53,928 nt of DNA from Spirochaetaceae bacterium. GTDB taxonomy: Bacteria; Spirochaetota; Spirochaetia; Treponematales; Rectinemataceae. The notes beneath the pieces were generated by a model that was given only the letters and a program-made list of their open reading frames with translations, searched no databases and was not told the origin of the DNA. Of the stretch, positions 6,830 to 16,950 are shown in pieces; the first letter of the stretch is position 1, and the number at the start of each line of letters is the position of its first letter. The DNA is taken from the NCBI GenBank assembly GCA_025356015.1, contig JANXYO010000120.1, forward strand, positions 1 to 53,928, given 5' to 3'. The position numbers were made by a program, and so were the translations under genes.

Positions 6830-8040
6830 CCCTTGCCTCGCGCCTCGAGGGGCACAGCTTCGTCGGCCCCGTAAAGGCCCCGCGCTATGCCTGCCATCTC
6901 CTCGGGCTCGAGGGCCTGGAAGGCAAGACCGTAGAACCTGGTCTTGCCGTCATCGTAGCGCCTCGCCACCTTGGCCGCGCACAGGAGGCTCCAGTCGCCC
7001 GATGAGAGCTTGAGCCTGAGCAGGGAGCCATCGACGAAACGCGGCCCGTTCGTCGGCAGCTCGACGAGGAGGCCGGCTGGGCTGGCGTCGATGATCGAGC
7101 CCCGGCGCGCGCCCTCGTTGTCCTTCGCGGAGCCGAAATAGCCGTGGCGCTTGAGGAACCAGGCGAGGACGCGGGCGAATTCCCAGGCGAGGTCGACTGC
7201 CGTGAGCCCGAGGGATTTGGGCCTGCCCGAGCCGTTTGAAAGCTCGACCATGCCGACCGTATAGCGGTAGTAGACCACGGGGCACCAGACGGCCGAGGCG
7301 AGGCCCCCGGCCGCGCGCTCGGCAAGATAGCTTCCGAGGGGGGATCCCTCGACCATGGCCGAAAGGCCCTCGAAGTCCTCGGCCATGTCGCGGGTGATGA
7401 TCCTGCCCGAGGGGTAGGGATCGACATGGGGGAGGCCGCCCAGGGTCGAGGGCACAAAGAGCACGCGTCCGAGCCTGGCAGCTATCTCTTGGGCGGCGTC
7501 GAGGGGACCGCGGTCCTTGAACATGACCACCCTGCCCTCCCCCGCCAGGGCCTCGGCCTTGGCCTTGAAGCTGGCGACGAGGGAGGAGAGGTCGGCTGTC
7601 TCGAGGCCCTGCTGGAGCTCGGGGAGCTCGACCTCGGCCCATTCTTCTGACTCGGGGCAGTCGAGCTTGAGGTCGGCGTCGGGGAGGAGGAAATCCACGG
7701 CGAGTCCCGAGGGTGGCGGGACCCGTGGCCAGCGCCGCTCGAGGCTGCGGTACATCCCTTCGGGGCTGCCGAGGTCTATGGACTCCGGCCCGTACTTGAG
7801 CACGGGAGCGGTGAAGGAGACGCCCTGGCCGCGGAAGTCGAAATAGACCGAGACGCGCTGACGGGGCTTGAACTTGGCAGGCTCGGTGCCTGAGTGCGTG
7901 AGGGCCAGCCTCCCCGTCTCGGAGCTCACGATGTGGCACCTGATGGTGTGGCCCGCCGACTGGAGCCGCGCCTCTGTCCTGGCCTCGGCAGCCGCGCCCA
8001 AGATGAATTCCCGCTCCACACGTTCTATTCGTACAGCCAC
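6826..8040 (-). CDS. PilZ-type (YcgR-like) protein, candidate c-di-GMP effector
   Basis: 404 residues. The start is GTG 8040, with GGAGG five bases upstream; the longer ORF to 8079 lacks a site. The N-terminal ~100 residues look like a YcgR-N beta domain followed by a basic cluster with RRWPRV. The C-terminal ~110 residues hold DASPAGLLVEL, matching the PilZ [D/N]xSxxG motif. The RxxxR half is not in its usual place before that motif; the only good match is ~200 residues earlier, across a helical or GAF-like middle. c-di-GMP binding is therefore uncertain. PilZ proteins control motility in Treponema. It is divergent from pgi. Confidence 0.65.
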   Translation of the reverse strand: MAVRIERVEREFILGAAAEARTEARLQSAGHTIRCHIVSSETGRLALTHSGTEPAKFKPRQRVSVYFDFRGQGVSFTAPVLKYGPESIDLGSPEGMYRSLERRWPRVPPPSGLAVDFLLPDADLKLDCPESEEWAEVELPELQQGLETADLSSLVASFKAKAEALAGEGRVVMFKDRGPLDAAQEIAARLGRVLFVPSTLGGLPHVDPYPSGRIITRDMAEDFEGLSAMVEGSPLGSYLAERAAGGLASAVWCPVVYYRYTVGMVELSNGSGRPKSLGLTAVDLAWEFARVLAWFLKRHGYFGSAKDNEGARRGSIIDASPAGLLVELPTNGPRFVDGSLLRLKLSSGDWSLLCAAKVARRYDDGKTRFYGLAFQALEPEEMAGIARGLYGADEAVPLEARGKG

Positions 8041-8059
8041 GCATGCCTCCGCAAGAAGT

Positions 8060-8065
8060 ATCATA
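8060..8065 (-). promoter_or_regulatory. Extended -10 promoter element for the PilZ gene
   Basis: The minus strand reads TGC-TATGAT (TGn plus a 5/6 -10 hexamer), 19 bp from the GTG start. No good -35 was found. Confidence 0.4.
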
Positions 8066-8090
8066 GCACATCCGGGCATAATCCGATGCC

Positions 8091-8119
8091 TTGATGCGGG
8101 AGTCCGTGAGCTATATCAT
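8091..8119 (+). promoter_or_regulatory. Sigma-70-type promoter for pgi with overlapping inverted repeat
   Basis: TTGATG, 17 bp, TATCAT, 55 bp before the pgi ATG. An inverted repeat (ATCATG, 3 bases, CATGAT; 8115-8129) overlaps the -10 and could be a regulator site. Confidence 0.55.
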
Positions 8120-8174
8120 GATGCATGATGACTCTCGATGCACATCGAAACAGACACGATCGAAGGAGCCGTCC

Positions 8175-9776
8175 ATGACAAGTTTCATCGACCTCGATCG
8201 CTCTTTCGCCTGGCGCAGCCTCATCTCCCTCCCTCGCCCCCGCCTCGCCGACCTCCTGGTCCCCGATCGCATAGGCGCCTGCGAGGTGGCGATGGGTGCT
8301 GGCCTCAGTTTCAACTGGTCGGCTTCCCCGGTGGACGAGAAGATCCTCTCTGCCCTTGGCAAGCTCGCCGACGAACTTCAGCTCATTGACAAGTACCGCC
8401 TCCTCCTCGAGGGGGAGCATATGAATACCGGCGAGGACCGTATGGTCCTCCACCACCTGGCCAGGGGCCAGCTGGGCAAGGCCGTCAGCCACGAAGGCAG
8501 GGACCAGAGGGGCTTCTACGAGGGAGAGCGCCAGAAGGCGGCGGACTTCGCCAGGGCTGTGCATGGTGGCAGGATCAGGGGCTCGAGCGGCAAGGCCTTC
8601 TCGACAGTGACCCAGATCGGCATCGGCGGCTCCGACCTCGGCCCCAGGGCCCTCTACCTGGCCCTCGAACGCTGGGCCCGGGCGAACGGCAAGCTGCGCA
8701 TGGAGGCCCGCTTCATCTCGAATGTCGATCCCGACGACGCCAACTCCGTCCTCGAGCGCCTCGATCTCGAGTCCAGCCTCTTCATCCTCGTATCCAAGAG
8801 CGGCACGACCCAGGAGACTCTGGCCAACGAGTCCCTCCTTCGCGAGCGGCTCAAGGCCAAGGGCCTCGATCCGGCCAAGCACATCATCGCGGTGACGAGC
8901 GAGACGAGCCCCCTCGCGGGGAACCCTGGCTACCTCGCCTCCTTCTACATCGACGACTTCATCGGCGGCCGTTACTCCTCCTCGAGCATGGTGGGCGGCG
9001 TCGTCCTCTCCCTCTCCCTCGGCTCCGAGGCCTTCGCCGACTTCCTGGCCGGGGCCAGCTCGGGCGACCGCGCCGCCCTCGAGGGCGACATTTCGCGCAA
9101 CGCGGCCCTCCTCGACGCGATGATCGGCCTGTACGACAGGAACGTCCTGGGCTACCCCTGCACCCTGATCCTGCCCTATGCGGAGGCCCTCTCCCGTTTC
9201 CCGGCCCACCTTCAGCAGCTCGACATGGAGTCAAACGGCAAGCGGGTCAACCGCAGGGGCGAGGCCCTCGCCTACCAGACCGGCCCCGTGGTGCTCGGCG
9301 AGCCCGGCACGAACGGCCAGCACTCATTCTACCAGCTCCTCCACCAGGGCACCGATCCTATGCCCCTCCAGTTCATCGGCTTCCTCGAGGGACAGACAGC
9401 GGGCGACTGCCTGGTCGAGGGCTCGACCAGCCGCCAGAAGCTCAACGCGAACCTCGCCGCCCAGATCGTGGCCTTTGCCCGTGGCAAGAGCGACCCGAAC
9501 GGGAACAAGAATTTCCCGGGCGAAAGGCCGAGCACCCTGATCCACGGGAACAAGCTCGACCCGAGCACCCTCGGCGCCCTCCTCGCCCACTACGAGAACA
9601 AGGTCATGTTCCAGGGCTTCGCCTGGAACATCAATTCCTTCGACCAGGAAGGGGTCCAGCTCGGCAAGCTCCTCGCCAAGAAGGCCCTCTCGGTCCTGGC
9701 CGATGGCAGCGCAGCCTCGAGCGGAGACAGCGTCCTCGACGCCTATGCGAAGATGCTGCTCGGCGGCAAGGGCTAG
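8175..9776 (+). CDS. pgi: Glucose-6-phosphate isomerase
   Basis: 533 residues, start ATG 8175 with GAAGGAG upstream. It interconverts glucose-6-phosphate and fructose-6-phosphate in glycolysis and gluconeogenesis. Both family signatures are present: DFIGGRYSSSS in the middle and FDQEGVQLGK near the C-terminus. The phosphate-binding SIS motifs GIGGSDLGPR and SKSGTTQET are also present. The sequence has the long-form (~530-550 residue) pattern. It is followed by murG after 9 bp, so the isomerase may be co-transcribed with the cell-wall gene. Confidence 0.95.
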   Translation: MTSFIDLDRSFAWRSLISLPRPRLADLLVPDRIGACEVAMGAGLSFNWSASPVDEKILSALGKLADELQLIDKYRLLLEGEHMNTGEDRMVLHHLARGQLGKAVSHEGRDQRGFYEGERQKAADFARAVHGGRIRGSSGKAFSTVTQIGIGGSDLGPRALYLALERWARANGKLRMEARFISNVDPDDANSVLERLDLESSLFILVSKSGTTQETLANESLLRERLKAKGLDPAKHIIAVTSETSPLAGNPGYLASFYIDDFIGGRYSSSSMVGGVVLSLSLGSEAFADFLAGASSGDRAALEGDISRNAALLDAMIGLYDRNVLGYPCTLILPYAEALSRFPAHLQQLDMESNGKRVNRRGEALAYQTGPVVLGEPGTNGQHSFYQLLHQGTDPMPLQFIGFLEGQTAGDCLVEGSTSRQKLNANLAAQIVAFARGKSDPNGNKNFPGERPSTLIHGNKLDPSTLGALLAHYENKVMFQGFAWNINSFDQEGVQLGKLLAKKALSVLADGSAASSGDSVLDAYAKMLLGGKG

Positions 9777-9785
9777 GACCCTCGC

Positions 9786-10907
9786 GTGGCAGATACGCGC
9801 GTCATAGCGTTCACGGGCGGGGGATCGGGAGGCCACATCTTCCCCGGCCTCGCGGTCATCGAGCGGCTCAGGGAAAAGGGCTTTGGCGGCCGCATCGTGT
9901 GGCTCGGCTCGCTTAAGGACGCAGACCGATCGGCCGTCGAGGCCGCTGGCGTCGAATACAGGGCCATCCCCTCGGGGAAGCTGCGAAGACAGCTCTCAGC
10001 CGAGAACCTCCTCGACGCCTTCAGGGTGCTCGCCGGCTACCTCGCCTCGCGCCGGATACTCGCCGAGCTCAAGCCCCGCCTCCTGTTCTCAAAGGGCGGC
10101 TATGTGAGCGTGCCGCCCTGCGCCGCGGCCGCCTCCCTCGGCATCCCCTATTTCACACACGAGTCAGACCTGAGCCCGGGCCTCGCGACGAGGCTCAACG
10201 CCAGTCGGGCCGAACGCATCATCGTGAGCTATGAGCGCACCAGGCAAGGCCTGCCGCCCGGGCTGAGGGCTAGGGTGAGCCTTGCCGGCAATCCTATACG
10301 CAGGGCCATCAGGAAGGGCAGCCGCGAGGCCGGCAGGGCCTGGCTTGGCGCCGAGGATGGGCTGCCTGTCCTCCTCTTCCTGGGGGGAAGCCAGGGAGCC
10401 CGCCAGCTCAACGAGCTGGTCGAGGCCATCCTTCCCCGCCTTGAGGGGAGGGCCTTTGTCGCCCACCAGGCCGGCCCTGGAGCCCTCGACGCCGGCGGGG
10501 AGTCAGCGCCTTCGCCCTCATCGGGTCGCTACCGCCGCTTTGGCTTCATCTCAAGGGAGATGCCCGATGTCCTCGCGGCGGCCGACATCGTGGTGGCCAG
10601 GTCGGGCGCGGGCACCCTCTGGGAGTGCGGAGCCCTCGCCAAAGCGATGATCCTCGTCCCCCTCACGGGATCGGGCACCAGGGGGGACCAGGTGGAGAAC
10701 GCCGAGCTCTTCAGCGATGCCGGCGCGGCGCTGAGCCTCTCGAAGGGCTCGGCAAACCCGGAGCGCCTCCTCTCGGAAATCCTCTCCCTCCTCGGCGATG
10801 GCCCCCGCGCCTCGAGGATGGGCGCGGCCGCCGCGCAGATCGCGGGAATCGACGCTGGCGACCTCGTCGCTGATCTCATCATGGCACGGATAGGAGCAGA
10901 GACATGA
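9786..10907 (+). CDS. murG: MurG, UDP-GlcNAc:undecaprenyl-PP-MurNAc-pentapeptide GlcNAc transferase
   Basis: 373 residues from GTG 9786. It adds GlcNAc to lipid I to make lipid II, the last cytoplasmic step of peptidoglycan precursor synthesis, on the inner face of the membrane. The N-terminal lipid I-binding loop TGGGSGGHIFPGLAV and the mid-protein GGSQGARQLN motif are clear. The C-terminal GT28 domain has the ARSGAGTLWE donor-binding segment, where many MurGs have S-R-x-GA-x-T. Its stop overlaps the start of cvpA (ATGA), so translation is probably coupled. Confidence 0.93.
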   Translation: MADTRVIAFTGGGSGGHIFPGLAVIERLREKGFGGRIVWLGSLKDADRSAVEAAGVEYRAIPSGKLRRQLSAENLLDAFRVLAGYLASRRILAELKPRLLFSKGGYVSVPPCAAAASLGIPYFTHESDLSPGLATRLNASRAERIIVSYERTRQGLPPGLRARVSLAGNPIRRAIRKGSREAGRAWLGAEDGLPVLLFLGGSQGARQLNELVEAILPRLEGRAFVAHQAGPGALDAGGESAPSPSSGRYRRFGFISREMPDVLAAADIVVARSGAGTLWECGALAKAMILVPLTGSGTRGDQVENAELFSDAGAALSLSKGSANPERLLSEILSLLGDGPRASRMGAAAAQIAGIDAGDLVADLIMARIGAET

Positions 10908-11398
10908 ACACGATGGACTGGGTTTTCGTCGGCCTCATCGTCATCCTGGCGATCAGGTGTTTCGTCAGGGGCTTCGTCGAGGAAATCCTTTCCGTCGCGT
11001 CCTTCGTCGGAGGCATCTTCGCGGCCCTCCTCCTCTACAGGCCCGCGGCGGCATTGCTCAGGGGCAAGCTCGGGGTGACCATCGTCCCCGAGGTCCTGGG
11101 CTTCCTCATCGTCTTCCTCCTTGCCTTCCTCGCGGTCAAGCTGGTCGAGAGGCTTGTCACCGACGGGCTCGAGGCCTCCCACCTCGAGCGCGCCGACCGT
11201 ATCGTCGGCCTCTTCCTGGGCATGATCGAGGGCCTCCTCCTCGTCTCGGTCATCCTCATCGTGATGACGATCGTCAGGATCCCCGCCCTGCAGAAGACCC
11301 TCGAGGGTTCGGCCTTCGCCAAGACGATCCTGCCCATCATCGGACCCGAGGTGAGCAAAGCCCTCACACCAGTCCTCAACTCGATAAAGAAGCCCTGA
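10904..11398 (+). CDS. cvpA: CvpA-family membrane protein
   Basis: 164 residues with three or four hydrophobic segments (about 5-25, 30-50, 63-85, 105-130), the CvpA pattern, including the early conserved FxRGFxEE turn. CvpA proteins are inner-membrane proteins linked to colicin V export, biofilm and envelope homeostasis; the molecular role is not settled. In Treponema the same gene sits beside holB-like, atoS and atoC genes, as here. Confidence 0.85.
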   Translation: MNTMDWVFVGLIVILAIRCFVRGFVEEILSVASFVGGIFAALLLYRPAAALLRGKLGVTIVPEVLGFLIVFLLAFLAVKLVERLVTDGLEASHLERADRIVGLFLGMIEGLLLVSVILIVMTIVRIPALQKTLEGSAFAKTILPIIGPEVSKALTPVLNSIKKP

Positions 11399-11405
11399 TA
11401 CCGCC

Positions 11406-12692
11406 GTGTTCGAGAACCTGCTTGCCCAGGACGAGGCCCTCGCCCTCCTTAGGGCCGACGTCGAGACGGACCGTCTGCCTCCGGCCCTCCTGTTCTCGGG
11501 CCCTCCCGGCTCGGGCAAGCTCACCGCGGCCCTCGAGCTCGCGCGGGCCGTCTCGTGCACGGCGGCGGGAGAGCGCGCTGCCTGGAACTGCCCCTGCCCA
11601 TCCTGCACCCGCCACCGTGCCCTCACCCACTCCGACCTCGTGCTCATGGGCCCGAGGACCTTTCCCGAGGAGCTCAGCGCCGCCCTCGAGCTACTCGAGC
11701 GCTCGCCTGGCAAGGCCGCCTCCTACTTCTTCGTGAGGGCGGCGCGCAAGCTCGTGCGGCGCTTCGACACCGTCCTTTTCGAGGGCGAGGAGGCTCGGCT
11801 CGGGAAGGCGATCGCCCTGGTTCGCGACATCGAGGAGGGCCTCGAGGCCATCTCGCCTGAGAAGGCCCCGGCGCGCAGCCTCTCTCCCGGGGCAGCCGGA
11901 GCCGCCGCCAAGATAGCCCTCAGCTGCACCAAGCTCGAGGCTTTCGTCCCCGATTCCCTGCCGGTCTTCATGGTACGCAACGCCGAGCTCTGGGCCAGGC
12001 TCGCGCCGATGGGCTCGCGCAAGACCGTCATCATCGAGAACGCCGACCGCATGCTCGAATCCGCGCGCAACGCCCTCCTCAAGATCCTCGAGGAGCCGCC
12101 CGAAAGCGTGCGCTTCGTCCTCCTGAGCTCGCGAAGGACATCCCTCCTCGGCACGATACTGTCCCGCTCGAGGACCTACACCTTCAGGGCGAGGGACAGC
12201 GAGGCCACGGCCCTCGTGATCGACAGGGTCTTCCGCTCGGGGGAGCCGGCCGCGAGCGTCGAGGCCTTCCTCGCCGCAAGGCGTGCCTTCCCGCCCTCGG
12301 AGGCCCGCGAACGCGCCGAGGCCTTCCTGTCGGCAGCCCTGGCCGCGAGGGCCGGATGCGCCGGGCTCCCCCCTCCCCTCGCCGCGATGGCCGCCACTGC
12401 CGAGGCAGAGAGAAGGAGCCCCTCCTCGGCCCTTGCCTCCCTCCTCGAGGCCACCAAGGATTTCGGGCAGAAGGACGAGCGCTACGCCTCGAGCTTCCGC
12501 TCCTTCCTCTCCGCCCTCGCGGCAATCCTCGGCGCCGCCCTGCGCGACGGCGAGATGGACGCCCGCGGCATGCAGACCGTCGAGGCCTGGGCCCGCCTGC
12601 TGCGCGAGGCAAGGTCGGACTACGAGTCCTGGAACCGCAATCCCGGCCTCATAGCCGAGACCCTCATGTTCGCGATCGCGGAGAGGTCATGA
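11406..12692 (+). CDS. holB: DNA polymerase III delta-prime-type clamp-loader subunit
   Basis: 428 residues from GTG 11406. The AAA+ Walker A GPPGSGKLT is at ~32-40, a zinc-knuckle-like CPCPSC follows at ~60, and the sensor region LLKILEEPPESVRFVLLSSR is typical of delta-prime/DnaX. The usual SRC arginine-finger motif reads SRS here. An expanded segment of ~100 residues between the zinc site and the Asn/Asp box (IIENADRM) makes it longer than E. coli HolB (334). It belongs to the beta-clamp loader at the replication fork. Its last codon overlaps the atoS ATG. Confidence 0.8.
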   Translation: MFENLLAQDEALALLRADVETDRLPPALLFSGPPGSGKLTAALELARAVSCTAAGERAAWNCPCPSCTRHRALTHSDLVLMGPRTFPEELSAALELLERSPGKAASYFFVRAARKLVRRFDTVLFEGEEARLGKAIALVRDIEEGLEAISPEKAPARSLSPGAAGAAAKIALSCTKLEAFVPDSLPVFMVRNAELWARLAPMGSRKTVIIENADRMLESARNALLKILEEPPESVRFVLLSSRRTSLLGTILSRSRTYTFRARDSEATALVIDRVFRSGEPAASVEAFLAARRAFPPSEARERAEAFLSAALAARAGCAGLPPPLAAMAATAEAERRSPSSALASLLEATKDFGQKDERYASSFRSFLSALAAILGAALRDGEMDARGMQTVEAWARLLREARSDYESWNRNPGLIAETLMFAIAERS

Positions 12693-13897
12693 GGCGCTTC
12701 ATCGAGCGTGCCATAGCAAAGGTCCCCCGCATGAACGAGGACCAGATGCGGGCCCTCCTCTACGCCCTGGCCGAGGAGAACGGACGCATGGAGGCCGCCC
12801 TCGACTCCATGCTCGATGGCATCGTCGTGTGCGACAACGACCACCTGCCCACGATCTACAACAAGACCGCCGAGCGCATGCTGCGACTTGGCGGGCCCGA
12901 CCCCAGCGAGCGGCCTCTCTGGCAGGGAGTGGAGGACGAGGACCTCGCAGAGTTCCTTCGGGAGACCCTGGAGAGCGAGGATTCGGTAATAGACAGGGAA
13001 TTCCGCCTTGAGTCAAAGGGCTCGGTGAGGCTCGTCGCCGCCTCGGTGACCCCCCTGGTCTCAAGGGGAAGGATCCAGGGCGCCCTCCTCCACCTCGAGG
13101 ACATCACCGACAAGCGAAAGCGCGAGGCCCAGCTGCGCCGGGCCGAGAGCCTCGCCTCCCTGACCACCCTCGCGGCCGGCGTCGCCCACGAGATAAAGAA
13201 CCCCCTGGGCGCGATCTCGATACACATCCAGCTGATCAAGAAGGCGGCCCTGGGCGGCAACGCCGTCGACCCCACCACCCTCGAGCGCCACCTCGTGGTG
13301 GTCGACGAGGAGATAGAGCGGCTTAACAAGATCGTGGTCGACTTCCTCTTCGCGGTCAGGCCGATGGACGTCCAGCTCATCGAGACTGACCCAGGCGAGC
13401 TTGTGAGGGAGGTGGCCGACTTCATGGGACCCGAGGCCGAGCGCTCGGGCGTGGCCCTGGCAGTGGAAATCGACGAGGGGCTCCCGCGGGTCCTCCTTGA
13501 CCGCCGTTTCATGAAGCAGGCCATACTCAACCTCGTGAAGAACGCCCTCGCGGCGATGCCGGGCGGGGGAAAGCTGGGACTGTCCGCCCACAAAGGCGAG
13601 GACGAGGTGGAGATCTCCGTCGAGGACAGCGGGGTCGGCATCCCCGAGGAGGACCTCGCGAAGATATTCGAGCCCTACTTCACGACCAAGGAGAATGGCA
13701 CGGGCCTGGGTCTCACCATCACCTTCAAGATCGTCAAGGAGCACAGGGGAGAGATCTCGGTCTCATCCCGGCAGGGCCAGGGCTCGGTCTTCACGATAAG
13801 CCTGCCCGTGCCGCAGAAGGTGAGGAGGCTCCTTGCCTGGGACGAGGCCACGATCCTTGGCACCGAGGACGGAGAGACGCGGAAGGCCGAGGCCTAG
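12689..13897 (+). CDS. atoS: PAS-domain sensor histidine kinase, AtoS/NtrB-like
   Basis: 402 residues, start ATG 12689 overlapping the holB stop. Order: helical N-terminus (1-35), PAS domain (~36-140), HisKA with phospho-acceptor His167 in VAHEIKNPL, HATPase with N-box Asn285 (NLVKNALAAM), G1 DSGVGIP and G2 GTGLGL. No membrane segment is seen, so it senses a cytoplasmic signal like NtrB. It phosphorylates the AtoC-type regulator encoded 70 bp downstream. The PAS ligand is unknown. Confidence 0.88.
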   Translation: MRRFIERAIAKVPRMNEDQMRALLYALAEENGRMEAALDSMLDGIVVCDNDHLPTIYNKTAERMLRLGGPDPSERPLWQGVEDEDLAEFLRETLESEDSVIDREFRLESKGSVRLVAASVTPLVSRGRIQGALLHLEDITDKRKREAQLRRAESLASLTTLAAGVAHEIKNPLGAISIHIQLIKKAALGGNAVDPTTLERHLVVVDEEIERLNKIVVDFLFAVRPMDVQLIETDPGELVREVADFMGPEAERSGVALAVEIDEGLPRVLLDRRFMKQAILNLVKNALAAMPGGGKLGLSAHKGEDEVEISVEDSGVGIPEEDLAKIFEPYFTTKENGTGLGLTITFKIVKEHRGEISVSSRQGQGSVFTISLPVPQKVRRLLAWDEATILGTEDGETRKAEA

Positions 13898-13967
13898 GAC
13901 GGGATCCGAAAGGCCATGAGAGCGGCGCCTGCCCCTCGGGGGAGGGCCAAAGGGAGCGCTGAAAACG

Positions 13968-15332
<1,365 letters not shown>

Positions 15333-15335
15333 CAG

Positions 15336-16019
15336 ATGCCCGAGAACGCGCCCACCCTCCTCGACCTCTTCGGACCCGTGATGATCGGCCCTTCGAGCTC
15401 GCACACCGCTGGTGTCGCCCGCATCGCCTACCTCGCCCGCAAGATCCTCAAGACGCCCCTCGAGCGGGCCAGGATCACCTTCTACGGCTCCCTCGCGCGT
15501 ACCTGGAAGGGCCACGGCTCGGACAAGGCCGCCATAGCCGGTCTCCTTGGCATCCTGCCCGAGGACGAGCGCCTCGCCTTCGCCCCAGAGATCGCCCAAC
15601 GCGAGGGACTCGAGATCGAGATCCTGAGCGACTACGCGGGACCTGAGCGCTACCACACGAACACCGTCGTCCTCGAGCTCGAGGGCGGAGACGAGAGGCT
15701 AAGGGTAAGAGGTTCCTCGATCGGCGGGGGGGAGATACGCCTCAAGTCGGTGAACGGTTTCCAGGCCGAGCTCGACGGCGGCCTCGCCGCCATCCTCGTG
15801 CTCCACCACGACGAGGTCGGGGTGATCGCCGAGCTGGCCTCGCTGCTCGCGGCCGCAGGACTGAACATCGCAAGCCTCGCATCCCACCGCAGGGACAAGG
15901 GCGACGAGGCCCTGATCGTGGCCGAGGTGGACGGCGCGGTATCGAGCCGCCTACTTGAGGCAGCGGCGCGCATCCACGGCGTCCTCGACGTGGTCCACGT
16001 CCCGTCGATCAAGTCCTGA
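15336..16019 (+). CDS. sdaAB: L-serine dehydratase, iron-sulphur-dependent, beta subunit
   Basis: 227 residues. With the alpha subunit it deaminates L-serine to pyruvate and ammonia using an oxygen-sensitive 4Fe-4S cluster. The N-terminal part has the family motif GPSSSHTAG (18-26), and residues ~150-227 form an ACT domain (LVLHHDEVGVIAELASLL) that usually binds serine as an effector. The split alpha/beta form is typical of anaerobes and Firmicutes-type enzymes. It is 3 bp after atoC, so AtoSC and serine catabolism may be co-transcribed. Confidence 0.92.
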   Translation: MPENAPTLLDLFGPVMIGPSSSHTAGVARIAYLARKILKTPLERARITFYGSLARTWKGHGSDKAAIAGLLGILPEDERLAFAPEIAQREGLEIEILSDYAGPERYHTNTVVLELEGGDERLRVRGSSIGGGEIRLKSVNGFQAELDGGLAAILVLHHDEVGVIAELASLLAAAGLNIASLASHRRDKGDEALIVAEVDGAVSSRLLEAAARIHGVLDVVHVPSIKS

Positions 16020-16042
16020 AAGCGGCCAAAGGAAGTCCCCAC

Positions 16043-16924
16043 ATGAACTGGAAATTCACGAGCTCGATCGACCTCCTCGCCAGGGCGGGGGACGCGGGGC
16101 TCGGCCTCTGCGACTACCTCGTGAAAAGGGACGCCTTCTACGCGGGGACAAGCGAAGAGGCCATCAGAGCAGAGCTCGCGAGAAGGATCAGGATAACCCG
16201 CCACTCCCTCGACGAGGGCATGTCCAGGCCCCAGCTCTCCTTCTCCGGCCTCACGGTGGGGGCGGCCCACAGCCTCGCGGCCTCGGCCAATTCTCCGGTG
16301 GCCGATGAGTTCTTCGGCAAGGCCCTGGTCTACGCCCTCGCCGTGAACGAGGTGAACGCCTGCGGAGGCAAGATCGTGGCCTTCCCGACGGCCGGTTCCT
16401 GCGGGATCGTACCCGGCGTCCTGTGGGCATGGCGGGACGCGCGCTCTCCCTCCCTTGGCCCCGATTCGCGGGTCTTCCAGGACGCCTTCACAATGGCCTC
16501 CGCGATAGGCATGCTCGTGGCGGCCCGCGCGACCCTCGCCGGCGCCGAGGGCGGCTGCCAGGCGGAATGCGGGGCGGCAGCGGCGATGGCCGCCGCGGCC
16601 CTTAGCCAGCTCATGGGCCTTTCGACCGAGGCCTGCATCGACGCGGCCGCCCTTTCCCTCAAGAACTGCCTCGGCCTCGCCTGCGATCCGGTGGCCGGCC
16701 TCGTCGAGGTCCCCTGCGTCAAGCGCAATGCCTTCATGGCAGCCAACGCTATCACCGCGGCCAGCCTGGCGGCGGCCGGGGTGCGCTCGGCCATACCCTT
16801 CGACGAGGTGGTGGGTGCGATGAAGAGCATCGGGGCCTCGATGCCGGCCTCCCTCAAGGAGAGCGCAGAGGGCGGGCTCGCGGTCACCCCCACCGGCCTC
16901 GCCGTCGCGCAGAGGATCCGCTAA
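16043..16924 (+). CDS. sdaAA: L-serine dehydratase, iron-sulphur-dependent, alpha subunit
   Basis: 293 residues with an AAAGGAAG site. Cluster and catalytic region features include FPTAGSCGIVPG, GGCQAECG and the cysteine pair in CLGLACDPV...VPC, the Cys set expected for the 4Fe-4S cluster of this family. It works with the beta subunit encoded 23 bp upstream and ends this plus-strand run. It converges on the J-protein gene. Confidence 0.93.
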   Translation: MNWKFTSSIDLLARAGDAGLGLCDYLVKRDAFYAGTSEEAIRAELARRIRITRHSLDEGMSRPQLSFSGLTVGAAHSLAASANSPVADEFFGKALVYALAVNEVNACGGKIVAFPTAGSCGIVPGVLWAWRDARSPSLGPDSRVFQDAFTMASAIGMLVAARATLAGAEGGCQAECGAAAAMAAAALSQLMGLSTEACIDAAALSLKNCLGLACDPVAGLVEVPCVKRNAFMAANAITAASLAAAGVRSAIPFDEVVGAMKSIGASMPASLKESAEGGLAVTPTGLAVAQRIR

Positions 16925-16950
16925 AGGGCTCCGCCCTAGCCTCGAGCCCT
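16925..16950. terminator. Weak bidirectional stem-loop between converging genes
   Basis: AGGGCTC and GAGCCCT form a 7-bp stem across the 24-bp gap between sdaAA (+) and the J-protein gene (-). Only short A/T runs flank it, so its strength as a terminator is doubtful. Confidence 0.4.
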
